A DNA stretch of 64,000 bases from Aeromonas hydrophila subsp. hydrophila ATCC 7966 (GTDB lineage Bacteria > Pseudomonadota > Gammaproteobacteria > Enterobacterales > Aeromonadaceae): the NCBI RefSeq assembly GCF_000014805.1, contig NC_008570.1:283501-347500 (forward strand). The letters are read 5' to 3'. Shown piece after piece: positions 45,348-57,789 of the stretch (position 1 is the first letter of the stretch; every line of letters starts with the position of its first letter). A program made the position numbers and the translations under genes. The notes beneath the pieces were generated by a model. The model made no database searches. It was not told where the DNA came from and saw nothing but the letters and a program-made list of their open reading frames with translations.

Positions 45348-47654
45348 TTATTTCTTCAGTTTCGACAGGGCAGCCGCGAAGGCGTTGCCCATGGCGCCAT
45401 CGGCCGGGGGGCTCTGACGCGGTGCCTGCTTCGGCTTGGCATTGCCGGTGTGGCGCGGCTCGGCCGGTTTGCGTGCCGGCTGGCCGGCTTTTTCATCCAG
45501 ACGCATGGTCAGACTGATGCGTTTGCGCGGTACGTCGACCTCCAGCACCTTGACCCGGACGATGTCACCGGCCTTGACCACCTCGCGGGGATCCTTGACG
45601 AAGCGATCGGTCAGGGAGGAGATGTGCACCAGCCCGTCCTGATGGACGCCGATGTCGACGAAGGCGCCGAAGTTGGTGACGTTGGTGACCACCCCCTCCA
45701 GCACCATCTCGGGCACCAGATCGCTGATTTTCTCTACCCCTTCTTTGAAGGTGGCAGTCTTGAACTCGGGGCGCGGGTCGCGGCCTGGCTTGTCCAGCTC
45801 ACCGATGATGTCGGTGACGGTAGGCACCCCGAACTGCTCGTCGGTGTAGTCGGTGGGCTTGAGGGTGCGCAGCAGGCTGCTGTTGCCGAGCAGGCTGTCC
45901 ACGGTCTGCTCCAGCTTGGCGAGGATCCGCTCCACCACAGGGTAGGATTCCGGGTGCACCGCTGAACCGTCCAGCGGATTGCTGCCGCCGCGAATGCGCA
46001 GGAAGCCGGCGCACTGCTCGAATGCCTTGGGCCCGAGCCGACTCACTTTCAGCAACTGCTGACGATGCTGGAAGGCGCCGTTCTCATCCCGGTAGGCGAC
46101 GATGTTCTGGGCCAGGGTCTGGGAGAGGCCGGAAACCCGGTTGAGCAGGGCGACCGAGGCGGTATTCACATCCACCCCGACTGCGTTCACGCAATCCTCG
46201 ACCACCGCATCGAGCCGGCGGGCCAGTTGGCTCTGGCCGACGTCGTGCTGGTACTGGCCGACACCTATGCTCTTGGGATCGATCTTGACCAACTCGGCCA
46301 GCGGATCCTGCAGGCGGCGGGCGATGGAGACGGCGCCACGAATGGAGACGTCGAGATCAGGGAACTCCTGGGAGGCGAGCTCGGAGGCGGAGTAGACCGA
46401 GGCCCCTGCTTCACTCACCACAATCTTCTGCGCCTTGGCGGCCGGGTAGCGCTCGAACAGATCGCTCACCAGGCGGTCGGTTTCCCGCGAGGCGGTGCCG
46501 TTGCCGATGCTGATGAGTTCGACCCTGTGCTTCTGGCACAGCTCGCTCAGGGTCTTGAGACTCTGGTCAACCTGACGCTTGGGTTCGAACGGATAGATGG
46601 TCGCGTGATCGACCAGCTTGCCGGTGGCATCGACCACCGCCACCTTGACCCCGGTGCGGATGCCCGGATCCAGCCCCATGGTGCAGCGCATGCCCGCCGG
46701 CGCTGCCATCAGCAGATCCTTGAGGTTCATGGCGAATACCTTGATCGCCTCGTCTTCTGCTGACTCGCGGATGCGGCCGATCAGCTCGGTCTCCATCTGC
46801 AAGGAGAGCTTGATCTTCCAGGTCCAGCTCACCACCCCTTGAAGCCACTTGTCGGCCGGACGATTTTGCAGGTTGAGCTTGAGGTGATGAGCAATGATCC
46901 CTTCGCAGGGGCTGGCACCCTCATCGTCACCCGCGACCAGCGCCAGATTGAGCACACCCTCGTTGCGACCGCGCAGCATGGCCAGCACCCGGTGGGAGGG
47001 GGCCTTGTGCAGCGGTTCGTCATGCTCGAAGTAGTCCTTGAACTTGGCCCCTTCCTGCTCCTTGCCGGTCACCACGCGAGCACGCAGGGTGGCGTTGTGC
47101 CACAGGTAGTCGCGCAGCTTCTCCAGCAGGTCGGCCTGCTCGGCGAAGCGCTCCATCAGGATGTAGCGGGCACCGTCGAGGGCGGCCTTGCCGTCGGTGA
47201 TCCCCTGCTCGGCATTGAGGAAGCGAACCGCCTCCTGCTCGGGATCTTTCAGCGGGTCGCTCAGCAGCAGGTCGGCCAGTGGCTCCAATCCCGCCTCGAT
47301 GGCCATCTGCCCCTTGGTGCGCCGCTTGGGCTTGTAGGGGAGGTAGAGGTCTTCCAGCCGGGTCTTGCTGTCGGCGTCGTTCAGCTCGCGGGCCAGTTCC
47401 GGGGTCAGTTTGCCCTGCTCTTCGATGGAGCGCAGGATCACCTGGCGGCGATCCGCCAGTTCGCGCAGGTAGCCGAGGCGACTCTCCAGGGTACGCAGCT
47501 GGCTGTCATCCAGACCGCCGGTCACCTCTTTGCGGTAACGGGCGATGAAGGGGACGGTAGCGCCTTCGTCCAGCAGGCGAACGGCGGCCTGCACCTGTTC
47601 CGGGCGGGCATTCAGCTCACCGGCAATCTGATGTTCTATTACGTGGCTTTGCAT
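45348..47654 (-). CDS. tex: Transcription accessory protein Tex (YhgF)
   Basis: A 768-residue RNA-binding protein related to eukaryotic Spt6. Parts in order: the N-terminal helical region (1-190), a YqgF/RNase H-like domain (about 325-450, [20 protein letters not shown]), helix-hairpin-helix repeats (about 490-570, [14 protein letters not shown]) and an S1 domain (about 645-720, [20 protein letters not shown]). A basic, P/A/Q-rich tail ends it. ATG 47654 fits known N termini. It lies downstream of greB on the same strand, 269 bp apart, as in Escherichia. The gap holds small GC hairpins but no gene. Confidence 0.95.
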   Translation of the reverse strand: MQSHVIEHQIAGELNARPEQVQAAVRLLDEGATVPFIARYRKEVTGGLDDSQLRTLESRLGYLRELADRRQVILRSIEEQGKLTPELARELNDADSKTRLEDLYLPYKPKRRTKGQMAIEAGLEPLADLLLSDPLKDPEQEAVRFLNAEQGITDGKAALDGARYILMERFAEQADLLEKLRDYLWHNATLRARVVTGKEQEGAKFKDYFEHDEPLHKAPSHRVLAMLRGRNEGVLNLALVAGDDEGASPCEGIIAHHLKLNLQNRPADKWLQGVVSWTWKIKLSLQMETELIGRIRESAEDEAIKVFAMNLKDLLMAAPAGMRCTMGLDPGIRTGVKVAVVDATGKLVDHATIYPFEPKRQVDQSLKTLSELCQKHRVELISIGNGTASRETDRLVSDLFERYPAAKAQKIVVSEAGASVYSASELASQEFPDLDVSIRGAVSIARRLQDPLAELVKIDPKSIGVGQYQHDVGQSQLARRLDAVVEDCVNAVGVDVNTASVALLNRVSGLSQTLAQNIVAYRDENGAFQHRQQLLKVSRLGPKAFEQCAGFLRIRGGSNPLDGSAVHPESYPVVERILAKLEQTVDSLLGNSSLLRTLKPTDYTDEQFGVPTVTDIIGELDKPGRDPRPEFKTATFKEGVEKISDLVPEMVLEGVVTNVTNFGAFVDIGVHQDGLVHISSLTDRFVKDPREVVKAGDIVRVKVLEVDVPRKRISLTMRLDEKAGQPARKPAEPRHTGNAKPKQAPRQSPPADGAMGNAFAAALSKLKK

Positions 47655-47923
47655 CGAGGGTCTCTTGGTCGGGTCCTGGTCAACGGGCAGGCGCGAGGCG
47701 ATGTCGCCGGGCAGGGGGTCTGTCCTGGCGGTACTCAAGGTACCAGCCGGACCACTGCCGCGCGGGCCGGTTGGCGCCGCAAGGCGCCGGGTGTGAGCAC
47801 TATATGGGGTCGGGCAGCGGGATGCCACCCCGGCAAAAACGACGCTTGTCATACCCGGTGGGCGGACATGCTCGGTCTCTCCTGGCCTCGTCAGCCGATT
47901 TGGCCGTCTGGGTCGGCGCTGGC

Positions 47924-48397
47924 TTATTTGGGATAGCTGATCTCATTGATGTACCAGCAGGCGTCACCGACTGGCGTACGCACTATGGCCTCGTCGCCTA
48001 CCTCTTTCTTGAGCAGGGCGCGGGCCATGGGGGAGTCGATGGAGATGTAATCCTTGCGCTCGAAGATCTCGTCATAGCCGACGATGCGAAAGCGCTTGGT
48101 CTCTCCCTCCTCGTTTTCCACCTCGACCCAGGCACCGAAAAAGACCTTGCCCTCCTGGGCGGGGGAGTAGTCGACGATCCCCAGCTCCTCGAGGCACTTG
48201 CGCAGATAACGGACCCGCCGGTCGATCTCTCGCAGCCGCTTCTTGTTGTATTGGTAGTCGGCATTCTCGCTGCGATCACCGAGGCTGGCCGCCCAGGCCA
48301 CTTTGCGGGTGGTCTCGGGGCGCTCCTCGCGCCAGAGGAAATCGAGCTCCTGCTTGAGCTTGTTGTAGCCTTCACGGGTGATCAGCTTGGTCTTCAT
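47924..48397 (-). CDS. greB: Transcription elongation factor GreB
   Basis: GreB rescues backtracked RNA polymerase by stimulating transcript cleavage. The 157-residue protein has the coiled coil (about 1-75) with the acidic tip [16 protein letters not shown] (about 39-54) and the FKBP-like C-terminal domain. The RERP-type basic patch identifies GreB rather than GreA, as does the length and the divergent ompR neighbour. Confidence 0.95.
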   Translation of the reverse strand: MKTKLITREGYNKLKQELDFLWREERPETTRKVAWAASLGDRSENADYQYNKKRLREIDRRVRYLRKCLEELGIVDYSPAQEGKVFFGAWVEVENEEGETKRFRIVGYDEIFERKDYISIDSPMARALLKKEVGDEAIVRTPVGDACWYINEISYPK

Positions 48398-48633
48398 CGG
48401 TCGTTACCTGTGTCAGTGGGGCTGATGAGCCTCTTATGGCTCGGCAGATCTTATCCGTTGTCGCCTTGCTGTCGAGCAAAAACTGGGGCGTCTGAGGGGA
48501 TGCCTGAGTGATGAGACACGGGGGGAAGGGGCGCAAAATCGGCTGAATGGGCAATAACCGGTAACATATTTAGGCTTGGCCGTTACGAGCCCGAGCTCTA
48601 GTATTGGCAGCATATCGAGAGGAGAGGCAAGCA

Positions 48634-49353
48634 ATGAGTCAGCAATACAAGGTTCTGGTCGTCGACGATGATTTGAAATTACGTTCCCTGCTGGAGCGCT
48701 ACCTGACCGAACAGGGGTTCGTGGTTCGGGGCGTCGCCAATGGCGAACAGGCCGACCGCCTGCTGACCCGTGAGAACTTCAGCCTGATGGTGCTGGATCT
48801 GATGCTGCCGGGGGAAGACGGCCTCTCCATCTGCCGCCGCCTGCGCGAGGCTGGCAACCAGATCCCGGTACTGATGCTGACCGCCAAGGGGGATGAGGTG
48901 GACCGCATCGTCGGGCTCGAGATGGGTGCCGATGATTACCTGCCCAAGCCGTTCAACCCCCGTGAGCTGCTGGCCCGGATCCGCGCCGTGCTGCGCCGGC
49001 ACACCGTCGAGTTGCCGGGGGCCCCCTCCACCGCCGAGAAGGTAGTGAGCTTTGGCAGCTATCAGCTCAACCTGGCGACCCGCGAGCTGAGCCGCGATGG
49101 TGACCCGGTTGCACTGACCAGCGGTGAATTCGCCGTGCTCAAGGTGCTGGTGAGCCATCCGCGCGAGCCTCTCTCCCGCGACAAGCTGATGAACCTGGCC
49201 CGCGGTCGTGAATACACCGCCACCGAGCGCAGCATCGACGTGCAGGTCTCCCGCCTGCGTCGCCTGCTGGAGCAGGATCCGGCGCAGCCCCGTTATCTGC
49301 AGACCGTCTGGGGTCTGGGCTATGTGTTCGTGCCGGACGGTGACTGCGAATGA
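48634..49353 (+). CDS. ompR: Osmolarity response regulator OmpR
   Basis: OmpR controls outer-membrane porins and other genes in response to EnvZ. The 239-residue protein has a receiver domain (1-125) with D11, D12 and phosphoacceptor D55 in [11 protein letters not shown], lysine in YLPKPF and a winged-helix DNA-binding domain (about 135-235). GAGAGGCAAGC precedes ATG 48634; the frame is open ten codons further up but without a ribosome site. Coupled to envZ by a 4-bp overlap. Confidence 0.97.
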   Translation: MSQQYKVLVVDDDLKLRSLLERYLTEQGFVVRGVANGEQADRLLTRENFSLMVLDLMLPGEDGLSICRRLREAGNQIPVLMLTAKGDEVDRIVGLEMGADDYLPKPFNPRELLARIRAVLRRHTVELPGAPSTAEKVVSFGSYQLNLATRELSRDGDPVALTSGEFAVLKVLVSHPREPLSRDKLMNLARGREYTATERSIDVQVSRLRRLLEQDPAQPRYLQTVWGLGYVFVPDGDCE

Positions 49354-50660
49354 AGAAAGTGAGCAGCATGTTCTCCCGCATGCTCTGGTTTTTGGCCGCC
49401 GTGCTGGTGGTCTATCAGTTTGTCTCCTATGCCACCTTCTACAACTATCTGCTGGCGCCGACCGTCAAGCAGATCAGCCACCTGCTGGCCAACCAGGTCA
49501 AGCTCATCTTCCCGGTCGAGAGCAACCAGCTGGCGCTGAGTGAAGATGCCGAGGCGCTGGTCTATGTGGCGACCGGCAGCGACATCTATACCCAGACCGA
49601 GGCGGAGCAGCACGGGCTCAACGAGTCCAAGCCCTACACCTATCTGGAAGAGAGCATCAGCCGCGAGCTGGGGGGCAAGACCAAGGTCAGGGTCGAGATC
49701 CAGGATCACTACATCATCTGGATCCAGCCGCCCCAGGCCAATAAGGTGTGGGTGCGCATCCCGCTGACCGAGATCGAAGATGACGACATCGAGCCGCTGA
49801 TCCTCTACATGAGCGTGCTGCTGGTGGTGACCCTGTTCGCCGCCTGGCGCTTTGCCCGTCAGCTGGTAAGGCCGCTGGAGGATCTGGAGGCGGGGGCCGT
49901 GGCGGTGGCGCGTGGCAATTTCCCCGATGCGTTGGGGGAGCAGGGTTCGCGGGAGGTGCGTCGGCTGACTCGCACCTTCAATCACATGTCGAGCTCCATC
50001 AAGGGCCTGATCGAGGAGCGCAACCTGATGATGGCGGGCGTCTCCCACGATCTGCGTACCCCGCTGACCCGTATCCGGCTGGCGACCGAGATGATGTCCT
50101 CTGGCGATGAGTACCTCAAGGAGAGCATCAACGCGGACATTGACGAGTCCAACGGCATCATCGATCAGTTCATCGACTACATTCGGCCGGACGAGGGGCT
50201 GGATACCCAGCAGATCGACCTGACCCAGCTGATCCACGACAGCTTGCTGGTACAGACCGATCAGGGACTGGAGGTGGAGCTCGAGTTGCCGGCCGAGGCG
50301 GTACGGGTGGCCTGCAACCCCATCAGCATCCGCCGCATCCTCAACAACCTGTCGGGCAATTCGCTGCGCTACGGTGCGAGCCGGCTGCAGGCCGAGCTCA
50401 AGGATGATGGTCACTGGGTGCGGTTGCGTCTGTCGGATGACGGCCCCGGCATTCCGGAGCAGGATTACTACCGGGTGCTCAAGCCCTTCACCCAGGGCAA
50501 CGAGGCCCGTACCGGCAGCGGCAGCGGCCTGGGGTTGGCCATCGTCGCCAAGATAGTGTCCCAGCATCATGGCACCATCAGGTTGGGGCGCTCCGAGCTG
50601 GGGGGCTTGCTGGTGGAGATCCGGCTGCCCAAGAACCAGCCGCTGGAGTGGATTGATTGA
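49350..50660 (+). CDS. envZ: Osmosensor histidine kinase EnvZ
   Basis: EnvZ senses osmolarity in the inner membrane and phosphorylates OmpR. The 436-residue protein has two transmembrane helices (about 11-34 and 149-168) bounding a periplasmic domain, then HAMP (about 170-222). H233 in [13 protein letters not shown] is the phosphoacceptor. The ATPase domain has the N box [18 protein letters not shown] and [11 protein letters not shown]. The ATGA overlap with ompR couples the two. Confidence 0.96.
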   Translation: MKKVSSMFSRMLWFLAAVLVVYQFVSYATFYNYLLAPTVKQISHLLANQVKLIFPVESNQLALSEDAEALVYVATGSDIYTQTEAEQHGLNESKPYTYLEESISRELGGKTKVRVEIQDHYIIWIQPPQANKVWVRIPLTEIEDDDIEPLILYMSVLLVVTLFAAWRFARQLVRPLEDLEAGAVAVARGNFPDALGEQGSREVRRLTRTFNHMSSSIKGLIEERNLMMAGVSHDLRTPLTRIRLATEMMSSGDEYLKESINADIDESNGIIDQFIDYIRPDEGLDTQQIDLTQLIHDSLLVQTDQGLEVELELPAEAVRVACNPISIRRILNNLSGNSLRYGASRLQAELKDDGHWVRLRLSDDGPGIPEQDYYRVLKPFTQGNEARTGSGSGLGLAIVAKIVSQHHGTIRLGRSELGGLLVEIRLPKNQPLEWID

Positions 50661-50663
50661 ACG

Positions 50664-50690
50664 AAGGGCGTATCCGTGGATACGCCCTTT
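50664..50690. terminator. Bidirectional terminator between envZ and the EamA gene
   Basis: AAGGGCGTATCC GT GGATACGCCCTT, a perfect 12-bp stem between convergent genes. Confidence 0.85.
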
Positions 50691-50695
50691 GCATG

Positions 50696-51610
50696 TCAGG
50701 CTTGCGGCTCGCTGGTCTTGCGGTAGCGCCTGCCATATTTCAGCTGCTGGATCAGCAGGGCGGCGACGATGAGCGCCAGCCCGATGGGGGTGGCGGGGTG
50801 GATGGTTTCGCCGATCAGCAGGTTGAGCAGTACCAGCGAAGCAAACGGCGAGATGAAGATGAGGTTGCTGATGGGGGCCGTGTTGGTGGCGTGGCGCAGC
50901 GCCATCAACCAGAGCACGAAACCGAAGCCCATCTCGAATAGCCCCACGTAGATGGCGCCGGCCCACCCCTGCCAGGCGGTCATGGAAAAGTCCGAGAGCA
51001 GCCAGGTTGCCGCAACGATAAAGGGTAGGCTGATGAGGAAGCCGAGCAGCAGGCTGACGATGGGGTCGCCCTGATTGCGGGTGTTGAGGATCCAGTAGCC
51101 GGCCCAGATCAGGGTCGACACCAGCGCCAGCGTGACGCCGAGGGGGCTGTCGAACTGCAGACCGAATACATCCCCCCTGGTGGCGATCACCAGCGCGCCG
51201 AAGTAGCCGAGCACGATGGCGACTCCGTCGCGGCGGCGCAGCTTCTGACCGAGGAAGGGCACCGCCAGCAGACTGAGGGTGATGGCCCAGGTGTAGTTGA
51301 GGGTCTGTGCCTGCTGGGCGGGCAGCAGGTCATACGCCTTGAACAGCAGCAGGTAATAGAAGAAGGGGTTGAGCACTCCCAGTGCCAGATAGTAGAGGGG
51401 GCGACTCTTGATGTAGCCGAGCAGCAGCGGCAGTTTGCCCTGACAGGCCACGATCACCCCCAGCGTCAGGGTCGAGGTGCAGGCCGCGACCAGCAGCAGC
51501 TGTACAGGTTCAAAGTAGGCGAGGGAGATCTTGAAGGCGCTGGCGACCGTCGACCAGAGGGCGACGGCGCAGAGTCCATATTGATAGGCTTTTTTCTGAT
51601 CTTTGAGCAT
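50696..51610 (-). CDS. EamA-family DMT transporter
   Basis: A 304-residue inner-membrane protein with about ten hydrophobic helices in two EamA repeats (about 12-140 and 155-295). Features such as ALWSTVASAFKISLAYFEPVQ and LSTLIWAGYWILN fit drug/metabolite exporters. The substrate is not predicted. The start MLKDQKKAYQYG is preferred to an upstream ATG 33 bp away. It sits next to ompR-envZ and is convergent with envZ. Confidence 0.85.
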   Translation of the reverse strand: MLKDQKKAYQYGLCAVALWSTVASAFKISLAYFEPVQLLLVAACTSTLTLGVIVACQGKLPLLLGYIKSRPLYYLALGVLNPFFYYLLLFKAYDLLPAQQAQTLNYTWAITLSLLAVPFLGQKLRRRDGVAIVLGYFGALVIATRGDVFGLQFDSPLGVTLALVSTLIWAGYWILNTRNQGDPIVSLLLGFLISLPFIVAATWLLSDFSMTAWQGWAGAIYVGLFEMGFGFVLWLMALRHATNTAPISNLIFISPFASLVLLNLLIGETIHPATPIGLALIVAALLIQQLKYGRRYRKTSEPQA

Positions 51611-51756
51611 GGGGTGTCGTTCCGATGACGCAGGCCGGCGCACAGTCTACCAGCCTGTCTGCAACATTGTCGTTACCCCTGCCAGGCAAAGGCTTGCCCA
51701 GTTGTTGGCGAGATCCATCTGTCACATAAAATTGCGCACAATCTGTTCGCCTTCTC

Positions 51757-52278
<522 letters not shown>

Positions 52279-52300
52279 TTACGGAAAGAGGTTGATAACA

Positions 52301-52933
52301 ATGACAATCGGTCTTGTAGGTCGCAAAGTGGGTATGACTCGCATCTTCACTGAAGATGGCGTTTCTATCCCGGTGACTGTTATCGAAGTTGAAGCTAACC
52401 GTGTAACTCAGGTCAAATCTGTAGAAACCGACGGCTACAACGCTATTCAGGTTACCACTGGCGCCAAGAAAGCCAGCCGTGTAACCAAGCCGGAAGCTGG
52501 CCACTTCGCCAAAGCTGGTGTAGAAGCCGGTCGCGGTCTGTGGGAATTCCGCCTGAACAACGGTGAAACTTTCACTGTTGGTAGCGAGCTGAAAGTAGAT
52601 CTTCTCGCTGACGTTAAGCTGGTAGACGTTACCGGCACATCCAAGGGTAAAGGTTTTGCCGGTACTGTTAAGCGCTGGAACTTCCGCACCCAGGATATGA
52701 CCCACGGTAACTCTCTGTCCCACCGTGTACCTGGCTCCATCGGTCAAAACCAGACCCCGGGCCGTGTATTCAAGGGCAAAAAGATGGCTGGTCACATGGG
52801 TGCTGAGCGTGTAACGACTCAGAACCTGGAACTGGTTCGTGTTGACGCTGAACGCAACCTGCTGCTCATCAAAGGCGCAGTACCGGGTGCAACCAACGGC
52901 AACGTGATCGTTAAACCTGCCGTCAAAGCGTAA
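52301..52933 (+). CDS. rplC: 50S ribosomal protein L3
   Basis: L3 (210 residues) is a primary rRNA-binding protein near the peptidyl-transferase centre. It starts [20 protein letters not shown]. The central extension with [20 protein letters not shown] carries the glutamine that is methylated in Escherichia. ATG 52301 follows a TTG three codons upstream and has AAAGAGG before it. Confidence 0.98.
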   Translation: MTIGLVGRKVGMTRIFTEDGVSIPVTVIEVEANRVTQVKSVETDGYNAIQVTTGAKKASRVTKPEAGHFAKAGVEAGRGLWEFRLNNGETFTVGSELKVDLLADVKLVDVTGTSKGKGFAGTVKRWNFRTQDMTHGNSLSHRVPGSIGQNQTPGRVFKGKKMAGHMGAERVTTQNLELVRVDAERNLLLIKGAVPGATNGNVIVKPAVKA

Positions 52934-52950
52934 CGTCTGAGGAGATAGTA

Positions 52951-53556
52951 ATGGAATTGGTAATGAAAGACGCCAAGAGCGCTCTTGAAGTTTCCGAGAC
53001 TACCTTCGGGCGCGAATTCAACGAAGCTCTGGTTCACCAGGTTGTCGTTGCTTATGCCGCTGGTGCCCGTCAGGGTACTCGTGCGCAGCTGACTCGCTCT
53101 GAAGTGTCTGGTGGCGGCAAAAAGCCGTGGCGTCAGAAGGGTACTGGTCGTGCCCGTGCTGGCTCCATCCGTTCGCCCATTTGGCGTTCCGGTGGTGTGA
53201 CTTTTGCAGCTAAGCCGCAAGATCACAGCCAGAAAGTAAACAAGAAGATGTACCGCGGCGCTATCCGTAGCATCCTGTCCGAGCTGGTACGTCAAGAGCG
53301 CCTGATCGTTGTTGAGAAGTTCGGCATCGAAGCTCCGAAGACCAAAGAACTGATCGCCAAGCTGAAAGAAATGGAACTGACTGACGTTCTGATCGTGACT
53401 GCTGAAGTCGATGAGAACCTGTTCCTGGCTGCTCGTAACCTGTACAAAGTTGACGTGCGTGACGTTGCCGGTATCGACCCGGTCAGCCTGATCGCTTTCG
53501 ACAAGGTTCTGATGACTGCTGACGCAGTTAAGCAAATCGAGGAGATGCTGGCATGA
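52951..53556 (+). CDS. rplD: 50S ribosomal protein L4
   Basis: L4 (201 residues) lines the exit tunnel and represses its own S10 operon. The tunnel loop segment [19 protein letters not shown] (about 54-72) is clear; changes in it give macrolide resistance and none of the usual residues is altered as far as I can judge. Its stop overlaps rplW (ATGA). Confidence 0.98.
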   Translation: MELVMKDAKSALEVSETTFGREFNEALVHQVVVAYAAGARQGTRAQLTRSEVSGGGKKPWRQKGTGRARAGSIRSPIWRSGGVTFAAKPQDHSQKVNKKMYRGAIRSILSELVRQERLIVVEKFGIEAPKTKELIAKLKEMELTDVLIVTAEVDENLFLAARNLYKVDVRDVAGIDPVSLIAFDKVLMTADAVKQIEEMLA

Positions 53557-53855
53557 TCCGTGAAGAGCGTCTGCTGAAAGTTCTGAAGGCTCCGCACATC
53601 TCTGAAAAGAGCACCATGGTCGCAGAAAAGCAGAACACTATCGTGTTCAAAGTTGCTGTTGATGCCACCAAGGCGGAAGTCAAAGCTGCAGTTGCGAAAC
53701 TGTTCGAGGTCGAAGTTGAGACCGTCCGTACCCTGAACATGAAGGGTAAGACCAAGCGCGCAGGTGCACGCGTAGGCCGTCGTTCCGATTGGAAAAAGGC
53801 TTATGTGACCCTGAAAGCTGGTCAGGACATCGACTTCATGGGCGCAGCCGAGTAA
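53553..53855 (+). CDS. rplW: 50S ribosomal protein L23
   Basis: L23 (100 residues) sits at the tunnel exit and docks trigger factor and SRP. The start [20 protein letters not shown] and the [20 protein letters not shown] loop are typical. It overlaps rplD by 4 bp. Confidence 0.98.
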   Translation: MIREERLLKVLKAPHISEKSTMVAEKQNTIVFKVAVDATKAEVKAAVAKLFEVEVETVRTLNMKGKTKRAGARVGRRSDWKKAYVTLKAGQDIDFMGAAE

Positions 53856-53870
53856 GAGGAGTTCTGAAAA

Positions 53871-54692
53871 ATGGCAATCGTTAAGTGCAAGCCTACTTCT
53901 CCGGGCCGCCGCCACGTCGTCAAGATCGTCAACCAAGACCTGTACAAGGGCAAGCCCTTTGCAGCTCTGCTGGACAAGAAAGACAAGTCCGGTGGTCGTA
54001 ACAACAACGGCCGCATCACCACCCGTCACATCGGCGGTGGTCACAAGCAACACTACCGTATCGTCGACTTCAAGCGCGACAAAGACGGTATCCCGGCCAA
54101 AGTAGAGCGCCTGGAATACGATCCTAACCGTACCGCAAACATCGCCCTGGTGCTGTATGCAGACGGTGAGCGTCGTTACATCCTGGCTCCGAAAGGCCTG
54201 AAAGCTGGTGATGCAATCGCTTCTGGTGCTGATGCCGCAATCAAGGTAGGTAACACCCTGCCGATGCGCAACATCCCGGTCGGTTCTACCGTTCACGCTG
54301 TTGAGATGAAGCCTGGTAAAGGTGCCCAGCTGGCTCGTTCCGCTGGTACTTTCATCCAGATCCTGGCTCGTGAAGGTAACTATGTAACTCTGCGTCTGCG
54401 TTCCGGCGAAGTACGTAAAGTTCTGGCCGAGTGCCGCGCCACCATCGGTGAAGTTGGTAACTCCGAGCACATGCTGCGTCAACTGGGTAAAGCCGGTGCA
54501 AACCGCTGGCGTGGTATTCGTCCGACCGTTCGCGGTATGGCGATGAACCCGGTCGACCACCCGCACGGTGGTGGTGAGGGTCGCAACAAGGGCATGCAGC
54601 CTGTGTCCCCATGGGGCCAGAAGGCTAAAGGCTTCAAGACCCGTAAGAACAAGCGTACCGACAAGTACATCGTACGTCGTCGTAACAAGTAA
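53871..54692 (+). CDS. rplB: 50S ribosomal protein L2
   Basis: L2 (273 residues, the same as Escherichia) is needed for subunit association and peptidyl transfer. The C-terminal [18 protein letters not shown] has the conserved histidine of the family. GAGGAGT precedes the ATG. Confidence 0.99.
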   Translation: MAIVKCKPTSPGRRHVVKIVNQDLYKGKPFAALLDKKDKSGGRNNNGRITTRHIGGGHKQHYRIVDFKRDKDGIPAKVERLEYDPNRTANIALVLYADGERRYILAPKGLKAGDAIASGADAAIKVGNTLPMRNIPVGSTVHAVEMKPGKGAQLARSAGTFIQILAREGNYVTLRLRSGEVRKVLAECRATIGEVGNSEHMLRQLGKAGANRWRGIRPTVRGMAMNPVDHPHGGGEGRNKGMQPVSPWGQKAKGFKTRKNKRTDKYIVRRRNK

Positions 54693-54699
54693 TTGTTAA

Positions 54700-54993
<294 letters not shown>

Positions 54994-55003
54994 GGGATAA
55001 ATG

Positions 55004-55348
55004 ATGGAAGCTATCGCTAAACACCGTTATGCCCGTACTTCTGCCCAGAAAGCTCGTCTGGTAGCCGATCAAGTACGTGGTCTGTCCGTAGACAAGGCTC
55101 TGAACATCCTGACCTTCAGCCCGAAAAAGGCTGCAGCTCTGGTGAAGAAAGTGCTGGAATCTGCCATTGCAAACGCTGAGCACAACGAAGGCGCCGATAT
55201 CGACGCGCTGCGTGTTGCTACTATCATGGTCGACGAAGGTCCCTCCATGAAGCGCATCCGTCCGCGTGCCAAAGGTCGTGCGGATCGTATCCTCAAGCGT
55301 ACCGCTCACATCACCGTAGTGGTATCCGACGCTAAGGCTGGGAGATAA
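55004..55348 (+). CDS. rplV: 50S ribosomal protein L22
   Basis: L22 (114 residues) lines the exit tunnel with L4. It begins [20 protein letters not shown] and carries the beta-hairpin [20 protein letters not shown]. The second of two adjacent ATG codons is chosen because AGGG lies 7 nt before it and it matches the Escherichia start. The C terminus is four residues longer than in Escherichia. Confidence 0.97.
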   Translation: MEAIAKHRYARTSAQKARLVADQVRGLSVDKALNILTFSPKKAAALVKKVLESAIANAEHNEGADIDALRVATIMVDEGPSMKRIRPRAKGRADRILKRTAHITVVVSDAKAGR

Positions 55349-55351
55349 GCA

Positions 55352-56065
55352 ATGGGTCAGAAAGTACATCCTAATGGCATTCGCCTGGGTATTACCAAGC
55401 CTTGGAATTCTACCTGGTTCGCGAACACCAAAGACTTCGCTGACAACCTGTACAGCGATTTTCAAGTACGCCAGTTCCTGACCAAGGAACTGAAAAACGC
55501 GTCCTTGTCCAAGATCACCATCGAGCGTCCGGCCAAGAGCATCCGTGTGACCATTCACACCGCTCGTCCGGGTGTTGTGATCGGTAAGAAAGGCGAAGAC
55601 GTTGAGAAACTGCGCAAAGCTGTAGCCGCAATTGCTGGCGTGCCTGCTCAGATCAACATTTCCGAAGTCCGCAAGCCGGAGCTGGATGGCAAACTGGTTG
55701 CCGACAGCATCACTTCCCAGCTGGAGCGTCGTGTAATGTTCCGTCGTGCTATGAAGCGCGCCGTACAGAACGCAATGCGCCTGGGTGCCAAGGGCATCAA
55801 AGTGGAAGTTTCCGGTCGTCTGGGCGGCGCTGAAATCGCGCGTACCGAATGGTACCGTGAAGGTCGTGTGCCGTTGCACACCCTGCGTGCCGACATCGAC
55901 TACGCAACTTCTGAAGCCCACACCACTTACGGTGTGATCGGCGTTAAAGTTTGGATCTTCAAGGGCGAAGTTCTGGGCGGTCTGGCTGCTGTTAATGCCG
56001 CTGCTGCTCAAGAGCAAGCTCCTGCAAAGCCCAAGCGTGACAACAAGCGCCGCGCTGCTAAGTAA
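55352..56065 (+). CDS. rpsC: 30S ribosomal protein S3
   Basis: S3 (237 residues) has a KH domain ([13 protein letters not shown], about 71-83) and forms the mRNA entry site with S4 and S5. The start [14 protein letters not shown] is standard. It lies 3 bp after rplV. Confidence 0.99.
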   Translation: MGQKVHPNGIRLGITKPWNSTWFANTKDFADNLYSDFQVRQFLTKELKNASLSKITIERPAKSIRVTIHTARPGVVIGKKGEDVEKLRKAVAAIAGVPAQINISEVRKPELDGKLVADSITSQLERRVMFRRAMKRAVQNAMRLGAKGIKVEVSGRLGGAEIARTEWYREGRVPLHTLRADIDYATSEAHTTYGVIGVKVWIFKGEVLGGLAAVNAAAAQEQAPAKPKRDNKRRAAK

Positions 56066-56078
56066 GGAGATTCGGTAA

Positions 56079-56492
56079 ATGTTGCAACCAAAGCGTACTA
56101 AATTCCGCAAGACCCACAAGGGTCGTAACCGCGGTCTGGCCAACTCTGGTAACGAAGTATCCTTCGGTACCTTTGGCCTGAAGGCGACATCCCGTGGTCA
56201 ACTGACTGCTCGTCAAATCGAAGCAGCCCGTCGTGCCATGACCCGTCACGTTAAGCGTCAAGGCAAGATCTGGATCCGTGTGTTCCCGGACAAGCCCATC
56301 ACCGAAAAGCCCCTCGAAGTTCGTATGGGTAAAGGTAAGGGTAACGTGGAATACTGGGTTTGCCCGATCCAGCCTGGCAAGGTTCTGTACGAGATGGATG
56401 GTGTACCTGAGGCTCTGGCGCGTGAAGCGTTTGCCCTGGCCGCAGCTAAGCTGTCCGTTCAGACCACTTTCGTAATTAAGACGGTGATGTGA
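56079..56492 (+). CDS. rplP: 50S ribosomal protein L16
   Basis: L16 (137 residues) organises the tRNA-binding A site. It begins [20 protein letters not shown], and the arginine hydroxylated in Escherichia lies in the [17 protein letters not shown] region. Its stop is overlapped by the rpmC start. Confidence 0.98.
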   Translation: MLQPKRTKFRKTHKGRNRGLANSGNEVSFGTFGLKATSRGQLTARQIEAARRAMTRHVKRQGKIWIRVFPDKPITEKPLEVRMGKGKGNVEYWVCPIQPGKVLYEMDGVPEALAREAFALAAAKLSVQTTFVIKTVM

Positions 56493-56683
56493 TGAAAGCC
56501 CAAGATCTGCGTCAAAAGAGCGTCGAAGAACTGAACCAGGAGCTGCTGGGTCTGCTGCGTGAGCAATTCAACATGCGCATGCAAGCTTCCACCGGCCAGC
56601 TGGCTCAGACTCACACTCTGAAACAAGTGCGTCGTGACGTCGCACGTATCAAGACTGTACTGACTGAGAAGGCAGGTGCGTAA
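56492..56683 (+). CDS. rpmC: 50S ribosomal protein L29
   Basis: L29 (63 residues, two helices) lies near L23 at the tunnel exit. [20 protein letters not shown] starts it. ATG 56492 overlaps the rplP stop by one base; a GTG one codon earlier is the alternative. Its stop overlaps rpsQ in TAATG. Confidence 0.97.
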   Translation: MKAQDLRQKSVEELNQELLGLLREQFNMRMQASTGQLAQTHTLKQVRRDVARIKTVLTEKAGA

Positions 56684-56931
56684 TGACTGACAAGATCCGT
56701 ACTCTGCAAGGTCGTGTAATCAGCGACAAGATGGACAAGTCCATCACTGTTGCTATCGAGCGCAAGGTAAAGCACCCGATCTACGGTAAGATCATCAAGC
56801 GCACTACCAAGCTGCACGTACATGATGAAAACAACGAATGCAAAGCTGGCGACCTCGTGGAAATCCGCGAATGCCGCCCGCTGTCCAAGACCAAGTCCTG
56901 GACCCTGGTTGCCGTTGTAGAAAAGGCCTAA
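56683..56931 (+). CDS. rpsQ: 30S ribosomal protein S17
   Basis: S17 (82 residues) is an OB-fold primary binder of 16S rRNA. The segment [20 protein letters not shown] is typical. It is the last gene of the S10 operon and a terminator follows. Confidence 0.98.
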   Translation: MTDKIRTLQGRVISDKMDKSITVAIERKVKHPIYGKIIKRTTKLHVHDENNECKAGDLVEIRECRPLSKTKSWTLVAVVEKA

Positions 56932-56948
56932 TCGGTACTTTGTAGTCC

Positions 56949-56980
56949 AAACGGCCCCTTAGCGGGGCCGTTTGTTTTTT
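56949..56980 (+). terminator. Terminator at the end of the S10 operon
   Basis: AAACGGCCCC / GGGGCCGTTT, 10-bp stem with a 5-nt loop, then TGTTTTTT. Confidence 0.92.
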
Positions 56981-56984
56981 AGGC

Positions 56985-57013
56985 TACCTTTTCTAAAAAT
57001 CCTGTGTTATAGT
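56985..57013 (+). promoter_or_regulatory. Probable spc operon promoter
   Basis: TATAGT (57008-57013) lies between the S10 terminator and rplN; the -35 17 bp upstream (TACCTT) is poor. Placement supports it more than sequence. Confidence 0.5.
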
Positions 57014-57078
57014 TTCGCGCCTTTTGAAGGCAGCCAGATCCCGAGAGGGATAAGAAGTAAACAAAGCGGAGCACTAAG

Positions 57079-57447
57079 ATGATCCAGATGCAAAGTATGC
57101 TGGGTGTTGCCGACAACTCCGGCGCTCGCAGTGTAATGTGTATTAAGGTTCTGGGTGGTTCGCACCGCCGTTACGCCGGCATCGGCGACATCATCAAGGT
57201 TTCCATCAAGGAAGCCATTCCTCGCGGTAAAGTGAAGAAAGGTGATGTGTATAACGCGGTGGTCGTACGCACCCGTAAAGGCGTTCGTCGTCCGGACGGC
57301 TCTGTCATCCGTTTCGACAACAATGCGGCTGTGTTGCTTAACAACAACCAACAGCCAATCGGTACTCGTATTTTTGGCCCGGTGACTCGTGAACTGCGTA
57401 ATGAGAAGTTCATGAAGATTGTGTCCCTGGCACCCGAAGTACTGTAA
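57079..57447 (+). CDS. rplN: 50S ribosomal protein L14
   Basis: L14 (122 residues) forms intersubunit bridges. [20 protein letters not shown] and [20 protein letters not shown] are diagnostic. It heads the spc operon. Confidence 0.99.
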
Positions 57448-57458
57448 GGAGTCGAACG

Positions 57459-57776
57459 ATGGCAGCTAAAATCCGTCGCGAAGACGAAGTGATTGTTCTT
57501 ACCGGCAAAGACAAGGGCAAGCGTGGCAAAGTCACTCAAGTCCTGATTGCAAAAGGTAAGGTAATCGTGGAAGGCATCAACCAGGTGAAGAAGCACCAGA
57601 AGCCGGTACCCGCACTGGGTCAGGCTGGCGGTATCGTCACCAAAGAAGCCCCCATCGATGTATCTAACGTAGCGCTGTTCAACTCTGCCACTGGCAAGGC
57701 TGACCGCGTTGGTTTCCGGATTGAAGACGGCAAAAAAGTCCGTTTCTTCAAATCCACCGGCGAACTTGTGAAGTAA
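57459..57776 (+). CDS. rplX: 50S ribosomal protein L24
   Basis: L24 (105 residues) starts 50S assembly. A KOW motif is visible in [20 protein letters not shown] (about 8-27). AAGGAG precedes the start. Confidence 0.98.
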
Positions 57777-57789
57777 TTGGAGTTTAACG

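Noticed and set aside
47655..47923. Possible N-terminal extension of tex or a small gene in the greB-tex gap
   Set aside because: The frame is open to 47852 but P/T/G-rich and without ribosome site; [14 protein letters not shown] is the known start.
53292..54566. Long minus-strand frames across the ribosomal protein genes
   Set aside because: Codon bias of highly expressed genes leaves the antisense frames open; no real gene fits.
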